Positions 11,461 to 25,308 of a stretch of 64,000 bases of DNA are shown piece by piece; the stretch's first letter is position 1, and every line of letters starts with the position of its first letter. The notes under the pieces are model-generated. The model did not search any database. It was not told the DNA's origin and was given only the letters and a program-made list of their open reading frames with translations. The stretch comes from Adiantum capillus-veneris. Its lineage: Eukaryota > Streptophyta > Polypodiopsida > Polypodiales > Pteridaceae. Where the stretch lies: contig CM043965.1 in the NCBI GenBank assembly GCA_014529385.2, forward strand, positions 14,698,912 through 14,762,911. Reading direction: 5' to 3'. The position numbers were made by a program, and so were the translations under genes.

Positions 11461-12860
11461 GAAAGAATGTGTCAACAAGTTATTGAAGAGGTTCAAGGGG
11501 AAGCTGGCATTCTGATTTTGAAGAGACAAGCGGCAATGTGACTAGTCCCAAAAATCATGCCGTTCAATATGCTTGAAGTCCAATCACTCCATTTCATTGA
11601 AGCCTTAGCAAAGATGAGGTTGAAACGGATGATGGATGGATGGATGGTCTTGACAAGAGGAAAATAGTAACCTTGAAAGATGGAGCTAAAATCAAATCAT
11701 TAGCATATACAAGTGCTAAGATAAATGTAGTAAGTCATTCCACTTACAAAAAGGTAACTACCCAACCCTTGGAGTATTGCAAAGCTAACGTGAAAGCACA
11801 CCATAAGAATTTACTCCAAGCTTGGGAATGATCAACCTCAACATCTTTGTGCACAGATTTCCTTGCCCACACACCATTCTAGACGAGCACATGAATGAAT
11901 ATATGGTACTAGGAGTTCCATAGATGAGAACATATAAAAGTTGTTTAGGATTGGGAACATGAACAAAGATATGGTACTTGGAGTTCCACGGATGCGAGCA
12001 TATAAAGCTGTTCAAGATGCCAAAGTCCTGGAACTGACTCTCAAAGGTGACCAATTAAAATGAGAGTTAAAACTATCATTTGCTTACAATAGAGAAGAAT
12101 GGAAGGTGGACTTACGTGCGTCAATGTTGGCAAGGCAAAGTCTAAGCAGGGCACCTATGCCAATTGTTCCAACACAAGATCTATCCGCATAACATAGGCA
12201 TGCAAGAAACCTGGCAATATTGGATACCAAAGGTTTAGCTTCAGAAAAATCCTAAGCACATTTGTGTGCCCAAGGAATAATCAGAAAGCACACAAAGTAT
12301 CTGCAAACCACCAAAACAGGTTTCATAATCCAAAATCAAGAAGAAAGTACAACCACCAAAAACCTAGTAGGTGTCAGTGCCAAAGAACACGCTAGAGGCA
12401 AAGAAACCAAGCAAGATAATTTACAAATGGATGCCACATGTTCAAGAACTACCAGATCAAGCACCAATCTCTCAATAATTTGACAAAACAAGCAAAGATG
12501 GTTGTACCCAAAGGACCATTGAAGAATAAGCACAACTACTTCAAGATCTTCTTTTCAAGAGAATTAATTAGCAGGAAGCCTCAACATTGAAAACCCTTTA
12601 GCAATCTACTCAAGACCCTTCTCTTGCATGTCATAATGTTTTGCGATGTATTAATCTAACAAGCATGGTAGAGCCAATTAGGGTTGTGCATAAACACAAC
12701 TTATCAACCTACGCACTACACTACTTGGGCTACACACTATCATCCTAGAGGACTCCAATTAGAAGGGGGGGAGGCTTTACAAATGTAGACCCAAACAGAT
12801 GAAATCTACTAGAAAAAATGGCACTATTTGAAGTGTTTGTGTGTAAACGTATGATTCCAT
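11461..12860 (+). other. retrotransposon-like DNA, unassigned
   Basis: Fragmented frames (11640-11831, 12262-12483) have no domain I recognise. A ~70-bp segment with atatggtacttggagttcca repeats at ~11900 and ~11968. A purine tract (gaagggggggagg, ~12762) could be the polypurine tract of the element whose integrase lies upstream, but no LTR was identified after it. Confidence 0.4.
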
Positions 12861-12867
12861 TAAAATT

Positions 12868-13121
12868 GCTATAAGTAAAGAGCATGGAGAAAATGTAATA
12901 TGATAACCCCTAGATGTGTGTAAATATCATTTAAAAAGCAAAATTTTTTGTAATTTTCACTTTTTTGTGTATTTTTTGGTCAAATTCGGAAATACCCTTA
13001 TAAGTAAAGAGAATGGAGAAAATGTAATATGATAAACCCGAGATGTGTGTAAATAGTGTAAATATCATTTAAAAAGTTAAAAAAATCTTGTAATTTTCAC
13101 TCTTTTTGCCTATTTTTGGCC
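12868..13121. repeat. ~125-bp direct tandem duplication
   Basis: Two adjacent copies share ataagtaaagag(c/a)atggagaaa, atgtgtgtaaatat, catttaaaaag and tgtaattttcac in the same order, beginning at ~12870 and ~12998. Confidence 0.75.
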
Positions 13122-15605
13122 AAAAAAAGTTATGAAAATGAAGCAATCCACAAAAATATGGCCAAGTATAGTGTTTATGTGTGTTTTGATTTTCTTTGGA
13201 TTGGATTGCTATTTTCTAAATTGGTTTTGGGATTTTCTTTTGATATTTATAATTAAAAAATTTTACAAATAAGAAATAAATATTAAACAGGGTCAGATTG
13301 ACAAAAAAAGATACAACAGGGATTAGGAAGCCATGATGATCAGGCATGTCAAATTTGGTTCAATTCCAACGATGGTGATGGGAGGCCTAAATTAGGCCCA
13401 CGAAACTTGATTCTATAAAATCTTTGAAAACAGGGCAATCGAAATCCAAATGGAGAAATTTTTGAGGGGAAAGTATACATCACGATTTATCTTGCTTGGT
13501 TTCTTTGGACCAATAGAGTCTCATTCTCAATAGCAACTTTGGAGGAGAGCGCTCAGACTTCTTTTTGGTGCATGCTTTTGGACTTCCAATGTCTTCCACG
13601 CTACACACTCTCACACGAGACATTAGAGAAAATTCCTAACCTACTAACGAGCATGTTTAAATGCACATATGAATGTTGGGGTAGCTCAAAAAAGCCATAC
13701 GTTAGCAGAACCTTTTCAAGAAAAGACAAATGCAAAAAGGATTGTAGCAGCTGGTCTGGTACACCAAAGTTGACTAAACTTGAAGGGGGCCATAGCATAT
13801 ACATATAGAAAAATCCCACAAGCTTAGATGACCATTTCATCGAGGTTGAGGAGAGTCTATAAATAGTAAGCCCAAATTTTGTTGAGTGTCAGAATCAAGT
13901 TCTTACTTCAGAAAAGGCTTCCCCATAGGGGTCATAATCAATATACCTAACTAAGATTGAAAGAAAACACCATTTGTGGCCAATGGAAATAGAAAATGGC
14001 TTGGATGGCCACAAAGCATCATCTTCGACCTACAGCTAAAATCGACTCTGAATGGAACCAAAATTGATGAGGTAGATTCCTACAACCTATGGGACATGCT
14101 TATAAGCTCGAGATTGAAGGAAATGACCACCACCAAGGTCGGGGGCAAAACCACCAAAGTCAGAGGACCAAGTGAGAACAATAGCTCAAGGGACCAAAAC
14201 AATTTTAAAAGGGGGCTAAGGGTTACTTACTAGGCCTGTAGGACAAGTATATGTCATTTAAAGTTCAGTTTGTCAAATATTCCCTAAGCTAAAAAATAAG
14301 TACACTTATTATCTTTAGGCCCAAAAATTATCCAAACTTGCATTTTTTTCATCACAAATCTCTTATACATGTTTCATCACACCCGTAAACCCACAAAAAG
14401 AACAAAAATGAATTTTACTTTATTCCCGATTCTTAAAAACGCACTTGGGCTTCTAGATTCCAAAAGTTAGCTCAAGGGGACACCTTCAAACCCAAATGTC
14501 TTCAAATCCACATTCAACACATCAATACATGATGGTCAACCACCTCATGAAGCAAAAATACAAAAAAGATAACATAGATAATAAGCATGTTTATTATCTC
14601 TGATGCCAAAATGAGCCCATCTTTGCAAAATTCTATCACCATCAGCTTAAGCATGTTATCACAAGCCTACACATCAAATTTATCCAAGAATTTGCACCAA
14701 TAGTTTTTCATTTTCAAAAGCCTTCCAAGCATGCATCCAAATTTTGCCGAAGCCCAAATCCCACATATTTTCAATGCCTACAACCCACCTGCACAGTCAA
14801 AGTTCATTTTTGATGCCAAAATCATGCCCTAGATAATAAGCACGCTTATTGTCCCAGATGTAATTTTTTCGCTAGATTGATTTTTTGGTGATTGCATTTT
14901 CTTTAATGGCTTTTAGTAATAATTATTTGGCTTCAAGCTTGAATTTGACTCAACTCAACTCAAATGGGGCATCACAAGGATTTTCAACTCTAAAATGTAA
15001 CTAATGACAAAATTTTATGTATTGGATCCATGATCAATGAAAGTTCACCTCTTGCACTAAATAAAAAGACCATGAAGCAAAAGCTCTAAGAACTACCACC
15101 GTACCAGCTAGAGGAAGCATCTATCCGAGTGGCCAAGAAGACTTATGGTGGCGAGGCACATGGTAGGTTCAAGAGTGTTAATAGCCAAGTTGTGGAGGTG
15201 CAGATGCTTCTTAAAGAAATATATGATGTAGGCCATACTCCATAAGTCAAAGAATCACATCACAAGCGTGGATTGCTACCTTTCTACCAAATGGAGCCCT
15301 GTGGAGTAGACCTTCAAAGAGCTTATGAGTTGCTTTGCTCTATTCACGGGATGGAACGACCAAAATTTCAGATTCCATAGGCCAAGCCACATAAGTTAGC
15401 ATCACAAAGGAGATAGTGGTAGAAGCATTGAAGTTGCATAATGAGGGGGAGTCAATGAGGTCCAAGGAAAAAATGAGGATAGGTATCTTCACCAGAAACA
15501 CAACTACTTCTACATTTCAAGACATGAACAATAAGCTATCCAAGGAACCCACTTGCCTCTTCCATCAACACTTCCATTTCTCTGCAAAGAGACCACCATG
15601 ATACA
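13122..15605. other. no gene recognised
   Basis: About 2.5 kb of low-complexity AT-rich and anonymous sequence. Short frames (13539-13808, 13976-14233, 15416-15601) show no domain. A stretch around 15120-15245 stays open and reads VAKKTYGGEAHGRF..., which might be an exon remnant, but there is no start or splice context to support it. Two near-palindromes are noted among the findings. Confidence 0.5.
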
Positions 15606-15651
15606 CACGAGCTCACGCGACCCACCTCTGGTGGGTCTCACTTGCTCTTAC
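15606..15651 (-). mobile_element. possible Helitron 3' end
   Basis: On the minus strand, gtgagacccaccagaggtgggtc followed closely by gtgagctcg is very like the 3' end of the Helitron at 25.9 kb: an 8-bp stem GACCCACC/GGTGGGTC with a 3-base loop, a 7-base spacer, then CTCG where CTRR is expected. It may be a degraded end of a related Helitron. I did not find its 5' end to the right. Confidence 0.4.
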
Positions 15652-16997
<1,346 letters not shown>

Positions 16998-19211
16998 TGG
17001 TGCAGCCAAAGTTGGTTGAAGCTAGGAGATGGTATATGCCAGGCAGAGGCGACAGGCAAGTGCAGTGCAGAAGGCTAGGGTAGGTGCCAAGGCCCTACGC
17101 AGCCAAAGGATAGTGAGAATGTATGCTTAAAGCGACTTTTTAGGCCAAAAGTGATGCGGAATGGTCTATATGGGATGGCAGATGAAGGTGACAAAAATGC
17201 CAAGTCAGTGCTTTGAAATGTAGTGTTCAGTGTGCTCTAGAAGCTGGTCCAAATGGCTCATCAAATGGGGCCCCGGTGAGCGAGATACTGAAGTTTAAAG
17301 CTGGAGTGTGTAGCAAATCCCCGACGGACAGAGGGCAGTTGGGGACAGGTGGCCTGAGCTGATGTCAGTATATACATGTGTAGTGCTCAAGTTGTGGAGC
17401 ATGCCGGTCTTCTCGGATCGCGAATCAGAGCTCTAGATAGCAAGTTATGGCCGTTAGAAGATTTTCCGGGGGCCAGGTCTAAGCCCACTTGCCCGCATTG
17501 GAGGATGTGCCATCTGGCGTCTTTTGGGCCTTGCCAAAGTTCTCGGTGGTAGTGTGCATCATGTGGAGCTAGCAGGAATCGATGGTTCATCAAACGGACA
17601 CTTGGTCAGCAGGATACGGCAGGATCAAATTGGGGGCAGTTGGCGGGGGAGTGCATGCGGGTGATTTCTCAGTTTTGATGGCCTCGAATAGTGACCTCAG
17701 AAGGATTGGAGTGCGGGGAGATTTTCCCATCCCTGGGACTGACACGGCAAAGGTTTGGCATGGCTTAGCGGCACGAAGTTCCGACCAATGAGCAGGGTAT
17801 GAGGACCAGGAGAAAAAGGCCAAAAAATATGGTGGATTCTAAATATTTTTGGGTAGTTTTGGTGAGCTCCAGACCATGGAGCCGGGGGCTTCCACGTGGC
17901 CCGACAGATTAACCCACATGCGGAAAAGGGGCCGAACAGCGCGCCCTATATGGGCTGGGGGTAGTTACCCTTAGTAGCATCACAAAGTGAGGCGAAGCTT
18001 TGGAGCTCGTAGAGATGGCGGCCCGTGGGCGCTGTGCAGGGCGGAGACGATGCGGCTTTTGGCCTGGTGGGGCGGCGCGGTGGCGCACGCCCGCGTCGTG
18101 AGGGGACATTGGTCAGTAGAGACGCAATTGAGCCGGGTGATGATGTGGCAGACCCCAGTTAAGGGTTGATCCCGCAGCCCTTGGGGCCCCAAAATTTTGA
18201 GAAAGAGAGGGAGGGCAATAGCAACCTCGCTATTGCCTCCCCCCCTCATGAAAGAGGTCCGTCCCACAAAGGTGAAGCAAGGGCCGGTTGGCCGAGAAAC
18301 TAAGTGTCAAGGGGCAGTCACATGTGTATAAGGAGGAAACGAGGGCCAAGTGGGCTAAGCAAGGAGCAAATGGGCCAGTAGAGGCCAAACAAACCAAAGC
18401 TAAGGGTAAGGTTGAAGCCAAACCAAATGAAAGGGCAAAAATGAAGGCCAAGGCCAAAAGGGGGCAAAAGGAGGAGTCGGATAGAGAGAGAGGGTCAAAG
18501 TCAAGCCATGTGGAGCAATGCAAGGTTGAGGCCACAAAGGGGTAAAAAATGAAAGATAAAAATAAAAAATAAAAGGCCAAGGTACAATAGTGACATCGCT
18601 AATGCCCCCCCTCCCAAGTGCAAAAGAGAGAAGAAGAGAGCAGATAGAGCAAAGCGGTGCCCCTCTCCCAAAAATGCCAATTCAAGGTGCCAAGTGAACC
18701 AATTAAAATGTAAATTCCCAAATTAAAGCCCCCCCCTATAAAAGTCAAAATTGGATCAAATTAAGGGCTTTTTTTGGCCTTTTGGGTGCCGTGTTGAAGC
18801 CTGCAAGTGGAGCTCAAAGCCCTTTGTATTTTCTTGTGAAAATGGCCATGGTGATGGTAGTAGAAGCCATGTTCCCCTTCCCCCCTTCTCTTTCTCTTGC
18901 TTTCCTATTTCCCCTCGGTGCCGGCTGCGTGGAAGTGTGTGCCACCCTGGACCGACGGTGTTTTGAGTGAGAGAGTGAGATTGAGTGGCTATGTGTGTGT
19001 GTAAGGGTGGAGACAGGTAGTGGTAGCACGTGTACCTTGTATGGTGGTTTGTGGAGTGTGTGAGCAGTAGAAATTGAGCAGGTGGTGGTCTGCTAGTGTA
19101 AAGTGTTTCTTTGAAGGTGTTTTTTGAGAGGATATGGGTGTTGTGAATACCCTGAGCTATAAAGAGGCCCTTGTGTTTGTGCCGGGCGTGTTCCCCCATT
19201 CCCCTTCTCCA
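16998..19211 (+). repeat. 5' LTR of gag-only (TR-GAG-like) element, uninterrupted
   Basis: The LTR runs TGGTGCAGCC...CTTCTCCA, 2214 bp. It is collinear with three pieces further right (21262-22613, 25931-26742, 35045-35253), which together form the 3' LTR. Order: GC-rich U3, TATAAAAG at 18737, a short (TG)5 at 18992-19002, then the U5 part. It is preceded by ACGT, and the same four bases follow the 3' LTR at 35254-35257. Because this copy is intact, it preserves both empty sites: agtcaca^tgtgtata for the Helitron at 18322/18323 and the short TG run for the Penelope-like element. Confidence 0.9.
18737..18744 (+). promoter_or_regulatory. TATA box of gag-only element LTR
   Basis: TATAAAAG in the context ccccccTATAAAAGtcaaa; the 3' LTR has the same motif at 26386-26393. 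It lies ~470 bp before the LTR end, leaving a long R-U5 region. Confidence 0.65.
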
Positions 19212-19307
19212 TCTTATGGTTCCCCCACTGAGGAGTATGTTGATGCTCCTAGGTGAAGTCGAAGCGGTGATTTCGGTGATGCCAAAGGTGAGGCCTTTGA
19301 AGATCAG
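19212..19307 (+). other. leader with possible primer site
   Basis: Six bases after the LTR end the sequence reads tggttcccccactgagg. It begins with TGG, as primer sites do, but does not match the Met-tRNA type and I cannot assign the tRNA. Confidence 0.35.
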
Positions 19308-20754
19308 GTGCCGCTAGTGATGGCTTGGATGGGATTTCCCATTTTCACTGGGGTTGAAGATGCAGAAACTTGGCTTCAAGACTACGGATTGTTCGTATTG
19401 GAAAGCGGTTTATCGAGAGAAGATGGTGCGGTAGAGGTGTTCCCACTCCTGGTTCATGGTAAAGCAAAGCTATGGTTTGATAGCCTTGGTGAAGAAGAAA
19501 AAGCAGATTGTGAGGCCCTGGAGACGGCTTTTTGGAGAAGATTTGTTGCGGATGCGTAGCTGGATGAAGTAAAGCGGAAGCTGGATGGTTTGAAGCAAAG
19601 CTTGGAGGGTGATTTTCAAGCTTTTGAGTGGGAGTTCGAAGTCCTATGGGGGAAGTTAATCAAGGTAACTACTGCAGAAAATGCCAGTTTTCTGAAATTG
19701 TGTAAATTCATGGATTGCCTGCATGAGGAAGTGCGAGATAAAGTGGAGGTAGATGACCCAATGTCATATGAAGAGGCAGTAGCTCTAGCGAGAGGGCGAA
19801 CTAAGAAGATTTTGAAGAAGCACGAGGCTATGCAGTGTTTGCAAAGTGAGGTGAAGCCAAGGCAGTGTGATGTGGTGGTAGCCGAGCCAAAGGTGATGCA
19901 AAGGGAAGTGCAGGTGCAAAAAGAACAAAGAGTTCTTTGGCTATAGAGAGACAGGATGGTTCCTATGCCGAAAAATGTCGGCTAGAGCGATTCCAATTGG
20001 GGAGGATGGGCAGGTGGTTCTAGAGTGGACAAAGGATGTGCTGCCAAGTTCAAGTGTAGTTGTTGAAGCTCCATTGAAGTGCGGTAAAGAGCAAGGAGTG
20101 CGGTTTGAAGACGAGGTTGAAGCGGTAAAGCTAGAGGAAGTTCCTGAGCTTGAAACCGAAGAAGAGACTAGGTCAAGTGATGATAGTTCTATGGACGCAG
20201 ACACGAGTTGGGAGACGGAGTCATCTCAATCCCGGTATAATGAGTTCGACCTCTTACATGTGAGTGGAGAGGCAGTGAATATGTGTGCGGAGCAGCAGGA
20301 AGTGCAAGCCGAGGTGCTTAGTGAAGACCAAGTGGAGCAATTTAGCCCTACAGGTGGTGAAGAGCAGGTAAAGGTGATCTGCAATGCCATGCTAATGGCC
20401 ATGTTGATAAAAATAGCAGTAGAGTATGCCATGGTGGTGCAACTGGTGCAAAATTTTACCAAAAGGGTTAGAGAAGTTGTACCTATGGAAGAGGACGAGG
20501 AGGATGTGATAGAGAACGAGTTTCTCTCTTCCTTGGTAGAGCTTGATGATGCAGCAGTAGAAGAGCAAGTAATCGCAACGGACGAGCAGACAATGCTTAT
20601 TGACCTTGAAGGGCCAATTGACGAGGAGGAGCTAGACGATGCTGGAATTGAGTTCATGGTAGGTGAGAAGGTAGAGCCAAAGGCAGTGTCTAAGATTTCT
20701 AAGGAGGTCTGTGAGTGGTGGTTGAAAGGAATGGTGATAAAAGCAGTTGTGTAG
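19308..20754 (+). pseudogene. gag of non-autonomous TR-GAG-like element
   Basis: The frame holds a retrotransposon gag core: MGFPIFTGVEDAETWLQDY, GLSREDGAVEVFPLLVHGKA, KLWFDSL, then FRRFV-like and LEGDFQAFEWEFEVLWGKL blocks and ARGRTKKILKKHEA. A single TAG at 19557-19559 interrupts the first frame, and the frame shifts at ~19920-19945, where a residual C...FFGY..TGWFLC stretch could be a degraded zinc knuckle. The remaining ~260 codons (from 19975) are strongly acidic (many E and D) and unlike a normal nucleocapsid. No ATG opens the first block before ~19320. No protease or pol follows, so the element would need a partner for mobility. Confidence 0.75.
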
Positions 20755-21261
20755 TGTGATATTAAGCAGGTACAGGATCTGCTAGACGAGGATGTAGCCT
20801 TACATGGTTGGGAGATTGAGTCGGGTATGTTAGGTTTGTTTGGTGCGAGTGATGGTACAAGCACGTCTTTGGATGGTGAGCACGAGAGTGCTCTATTTGG
20901 TGTTTTGGAGGAGCTTTGTTGTGAGTGGACAGTTTACCAAGGAATGCTTGGAGTGGTAGAAATATGATGATGGTAGTTTGGCTATGCATTTGGATATGTG
21001 CCTTAGTGTGGCACTATGCAAGGTTTTTGCAGGTGGACAAAAGAGATCAATGCAAGGTGTTTGACCCAGGCAATTGATAATAGGTAAAGCAGGGGGTTGG
21101 GCAACCCGCATTAGCAAAGGTGGTGGGTAGCAGATGCCAGTTTTGTACATAAGGTGGGTGTTTTGCAATGTACAGAGAGTTTGTTTTGGTTGTGCAACTT
21201 TTTAGTGCGATAAGCCTAGATGTGGTTGAACATAAATGTTCAACGAGGGGGTGGGCAATGA
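20755..21261 (+). other. 3' interior of gag-only element with polypurine tract
   Basis: No protein domain is seen. It ends in a purine-rich stretch (aacgagggggtgggcaatga) directly before the 3' LTR, the expected plus-strand primer position. Confidence 0.6.
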
Positions 21262-22613
21262 TGGTGCAGCCAAAGCTGGTCGAAGCTAGGAGATGGTCTA
21301 GGAGATGGTCTATGCCAGGCAGAGGCGGCACGCAAGTGCAGTGCAGAAGGCTAGGGCAGGTGCCAAGGCCCTAGGAAGCCAAAGGATAGCGGGAATGTAT
21401 GCTTAAAGCGGCCTTTAGGCCAAAAGTGTTGCGGAATGGTCCAGATGGGATGGCAAATGAAGGTGACCAAAATGCCAAGTTAGTGCTTTGAAATTTAGTG
21501 TTCAGTGTGCTCTAGAAGTCGGTCCAAACGGCTCATCAAACAGGGCCCCGGTGAGTGAGATACTGAAGTTTAAAGCTGGAGTGTGTAGCAGATCCCTGAC
21601 GGACAGGGCAGTTGGGGATAGGTGGCCCAGGCTGATGTCAGTATATACATGTATAATGCTCAAGTTGTGGAGCATGCCAGTCTTCTCGGATCGCGAATCA
21701 GAGCTCTCGATAGCAAGTTATGGTCGTTAGAAGATTTTCTGGAGGCCAGGTGTGAGCCCACTTTCCCGCATTGGAGGATGTGCCATCTGGCCTCTTTTGG
21801 GCCTCGCCAAAGTTCTCGGTGATAGTGTGCATCATGAGGAGCTAGCACAAATCGACGGTTCATCAAACGGACACTTGGTCAGCAAGATACGGTAGGATCA
21901 AATTGGGGCAGTTAGCAAGATACGGTAGGATCAAATTGGGGCAATTAGCAGGGGAGTGCATGCGGGTGATTTTCTCAGTTTTGATGGCCTCGAATAGTGA
22001 GCTCAGAAGGATTGGAGTGCGGGGAGATTTTCCTATCCCCGGGACCGACACGGCAAAGGTTCGGCATGGCTTAGAGGCACGAAGTTCCGACCAATGAGCA
22101 GAGTATGAGTACCAGGAGAAAAAGGCCAAAAAATATGGTGGATTCTAAATATTTTTCGGTAGTTTTGGTGAGCCCGAGACCACGGAGCCAGGGGCTGCCA
22201 TGTGGCCCGGTAGATTAACCCATATGTGGAAAAGGGGCCAAACAGCGCGCCCTATATGGGCTGGGGGTAGTGACCCTTAGTAGCATCACAAAGTGAGGTG
22301 AAGCTTTGGAGCTCGTAGAGATGGCAGCCCGTGGGCGCTGCGCAGGACGGAGACGATGCGGCTTTTGGCCGAGCGGGGTGGCGTGGTGGCGCGCGCCCGC
22401 GTCGTGAGGGGACATTGTCCAGCAACGACGCAATTGAGCCGGGTGATGGCGTGTCCCGGTTAAGGGTTTATCCCGTAGCCCTTGGCGTCCCAAAATTTTG
22501 AGAAAGAGAGAGAGGGCAATAGCGATCTCGCTATTGCCTCCCCCCCTCATGAAAGAGGTCCATCCCACAAAGGTGAAGCAAGGGCCGGTTGGCCATGCCA
22601 AGGGGTAGTCACA
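21262..22613 (+). repeat. 3' LTR of gag-only element, piece 1 of 3
   Basis: Collinear with 16998-18322, beginning TGGTGCAGCC and ending agtcaca where the Helitron begins. It contains two small private tandem duplications (around 21290-21312 and 21895-21950). Confidence 0.9.
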
Positions 22614-22863
22614 TCTATACTACTCTATTAAGCATAAAGGAATTTCGGCTTGCCATGTGGTGCAAGGGCACTTCAATAAGGTTGTGCATGTGACGGAATT
22701 CCATGGTTATTCCAGTGAGGTGCAATCAGAATCACCGGTTCCTGGAGCACTCAGAGAAATGATGGCTGGTCAATGCCCATTGCTTGCCAACGCCCAAGAG
22801 GCCAAGTGGGAGTCGGGACCCATCTTTCATGGCTCCTCTCAGGATAATTTAGGCTGCGTCCAG

Positions 22864-22864
22864 G

Positions 22865-22917
<53 letters not shown>
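22864..22917. repeat. (CT)n microsatellite in Helitron
   Basis: About 27 CT units lie within the Helitron; no gene overlaps. Confidence 0.95.
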
Positions 22918-22920
<3 letters not shown>

Positions 22921-23370
22921 CAGCGTTCCATTGTTATTTCTACTGATCACGTTGTGAAGGAGCCCAGCTAGCTTTACCGATATTGGCACGACCATAACCA
23001 TGTAGTAGAAAAATCGGCCTAGGGTGGGGAGGATGCCATCTTCGGTCTCTCTCTTGCATCTACCTTCAGGGTATATTTATCTTCTTGAGCATTTCACCGC
23101 ACCAGCTTGGCCTCTGCGGATATGGCATCCATGGTGCTCACAGCAGGCATGAACACTGGCAGCAACACCGCCTTCTTCTTGGCAGAATGCGTCTGATTTG
23201 GTCCTCCATAACCTTCACTATCGAGAAGACACAAAAAGTCTCCTCTCCTTATAGCGCCTACCCCTTTACCCCACACAGCTTGCATACTTCAGCCTTACGT
23301 ACCCTGTTCTTCAACGCATCATGCAATTATATTGATGTGGATAAGCCTTGCACACGCTGTGCAGATTCCA

Positions 23371-23375
23371 GAATT

Positions 23376-23449
<74 letters not shown>

Positions 23450-23517
23450 AGAGTATAAGTGTAAAGGAATTTGCGAGAGAGAGGAGAGAGAGAGAGACCT
23501 AGAGTATAAGTGTAAAG
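23371..23517. repeat. (GA)n tract inside a tandem duplication
   Basis: The unit gaatttgcgagaga...gagacctagagtataagtgtaaag occurs twice in tandem; the first copy carries a (GA)n of ~67 bp (23379-23445), the second only ~30 bp. The same unit thus shows two repeat lengths. Confidence 0.85.
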
Positions 23518-23599
23518 GAAAAATACCAAAATACCCGTGGTTGTGGGATTAAATTTCTCCAAAGATAAAAAAATTTGTAGCTTTTCATAAAAAGACTAA

Positions 23600-24984
23600 T
23601 TCTCTATCAATACAAGATGCTAAATCTAGAATTTGAGTTGGTTATGTAAGCTTTGGAGATGAATTGCTTCTTTTTTTTTTTTTGCTAGGGAATTTGTGAC
23701 AAATTACATGCTAAGCACTCAGAAACAAATCTCAATTTTCATAAAGGAATAAAGATTAGAAAATCTTCAGCAATCCAACCAAAATAAATGCGGGAGAGGA
23801 GAGTGAAGGGGCTGGAGGATGTGGAATTCAATAGAAAGGGAGACGATGGATAAAGAGAGGACATATTTGATATTGTTTTACCTACAAAATCTATTATTGA
23901 GTCTAGAATCTTATCTTATATTCTTATATATCTCTGTCCTATATTAAAAGGCAAGGGTGGATGTCTAGGTTGCTGCAAATGCATGCAACCACACAACATC
24001 CACCCTCTTAGCTTATTGCTCTCCATATACAAGCCCTTGGTTCCCGTCAGCTTGCGCACCCCCCTCGCAGTCAAGGCCTCCCCTTATGCAACACCCTCCA
24101 CGATAGCAAGCATGCCCTCATGCCAAGATGACTGCTTACGCTTCTAGAGGCAGCCCGTTGGTGGCTACTTGCAATTCAATAAGAAGAGAATAATCGAGTT
24201 GGACCTTTAAGTTGCGGGTTCATACAATCTAGAAAAAATCAAGTTGTACCTCTAAGCATGCACACTAAGTGATCATTGATTTGCGGGAGGGAGGTACATA
24301 GACCCCACTCTCCACGACATTGCTGCTACAAGCCTCCAATGCGCTATTTAGTTCTCCTACTCCTCGCTCTCCTTCGACCACTGGCCTCCCGACAAACGTC
24401 AACAGTCTTCTTTAACCCTGCATGTTATGTGAGGTTCTCAACAAGTGAGCATTTAATACTGGGAATGCCTTGCAAAACAAAAAGTTAGGAAGGTAGCCAA
24501 GCTTTCAGGTGTAAGTTGTAGAGAGAGAGAGAGGCAAGACCCCTATGTTCAGAAGTAGCCCTCCTTGCAGCCCTTGAGTCCAAGAAGGAGAACAATGAAG
24601 AGGCCAATGTGCCAGGTGGCCATCCACAATTAGAAGGGGGATGTGAGAGCAGGGCATGTAAGCAAGTGTGCAAGATCGGGGCCAATGCTATTGAAGAAGA
24701 GACCAGTTAGGCTCAGGCCATTGATTGTTGGGATGTTGGAGGGTACAGGCCACCCGATCAACCCAAAGCTGATAACTAACAAATGTGTTTCAAGCCGGTC
24801 GCTCGCGGACGAAGCAAGTAATGTGGGCCTCGCTTCGCATGTTGCTCAAACTCAAGGAGGAGAGTGGGAGCAGACGATCCGCACAGAAATAGGGTTGTGA
24901 GGCTGACTGACGAGGCAGTGGAAACACAGGGACCTCGCGGAGTGCAGGTAAGGCTGGGAAGCCCAGCCGCCACGTTGACTTCAT
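23600..24984. other. Helitron interior, no gene recognised
   Basis: Anonymous sequence, probably captured host DNA in part. Short frames (24276-24488, 24643-24900) show no domain. Confidence 0.5.
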
Positions 24985-25270
24985 CCTCGCAACAATTACC
25001 ATCTTTCCACTCTTCTGCTTTTTGGGAACTCTGCTCTTCAGTCTGCATGTTTGCAAAATGTGGTGTATTTGTTTTCATGAGCTTCCTATTCGGGATGTGG
25101 TCTCTTGGAATACATTGACCATTGTCAGGTATGCAAACAAGAACAAGGCCAGGAAATGTGGGTTGTTATGTCTTCAACAATTGTATGGTGAGGATTCTCT
25201 CCAAGTTGTTGAAGAGGTTCCAAAATGGGTAGGCAAGGAAGCTTATCTATGTTTTTTTCATTGGATGCAA

Positions 25271-25308
<38 letters not shown>

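Noticed and set aside
20226-20864. 212-codon minus-strand frame rich in Ser/Thr
   Set aside because: It is the antisense of the acidic gag tail (20226-20754); Ser/Thr-rich composition is what the complement of Glu/Asp-rich codons gives.
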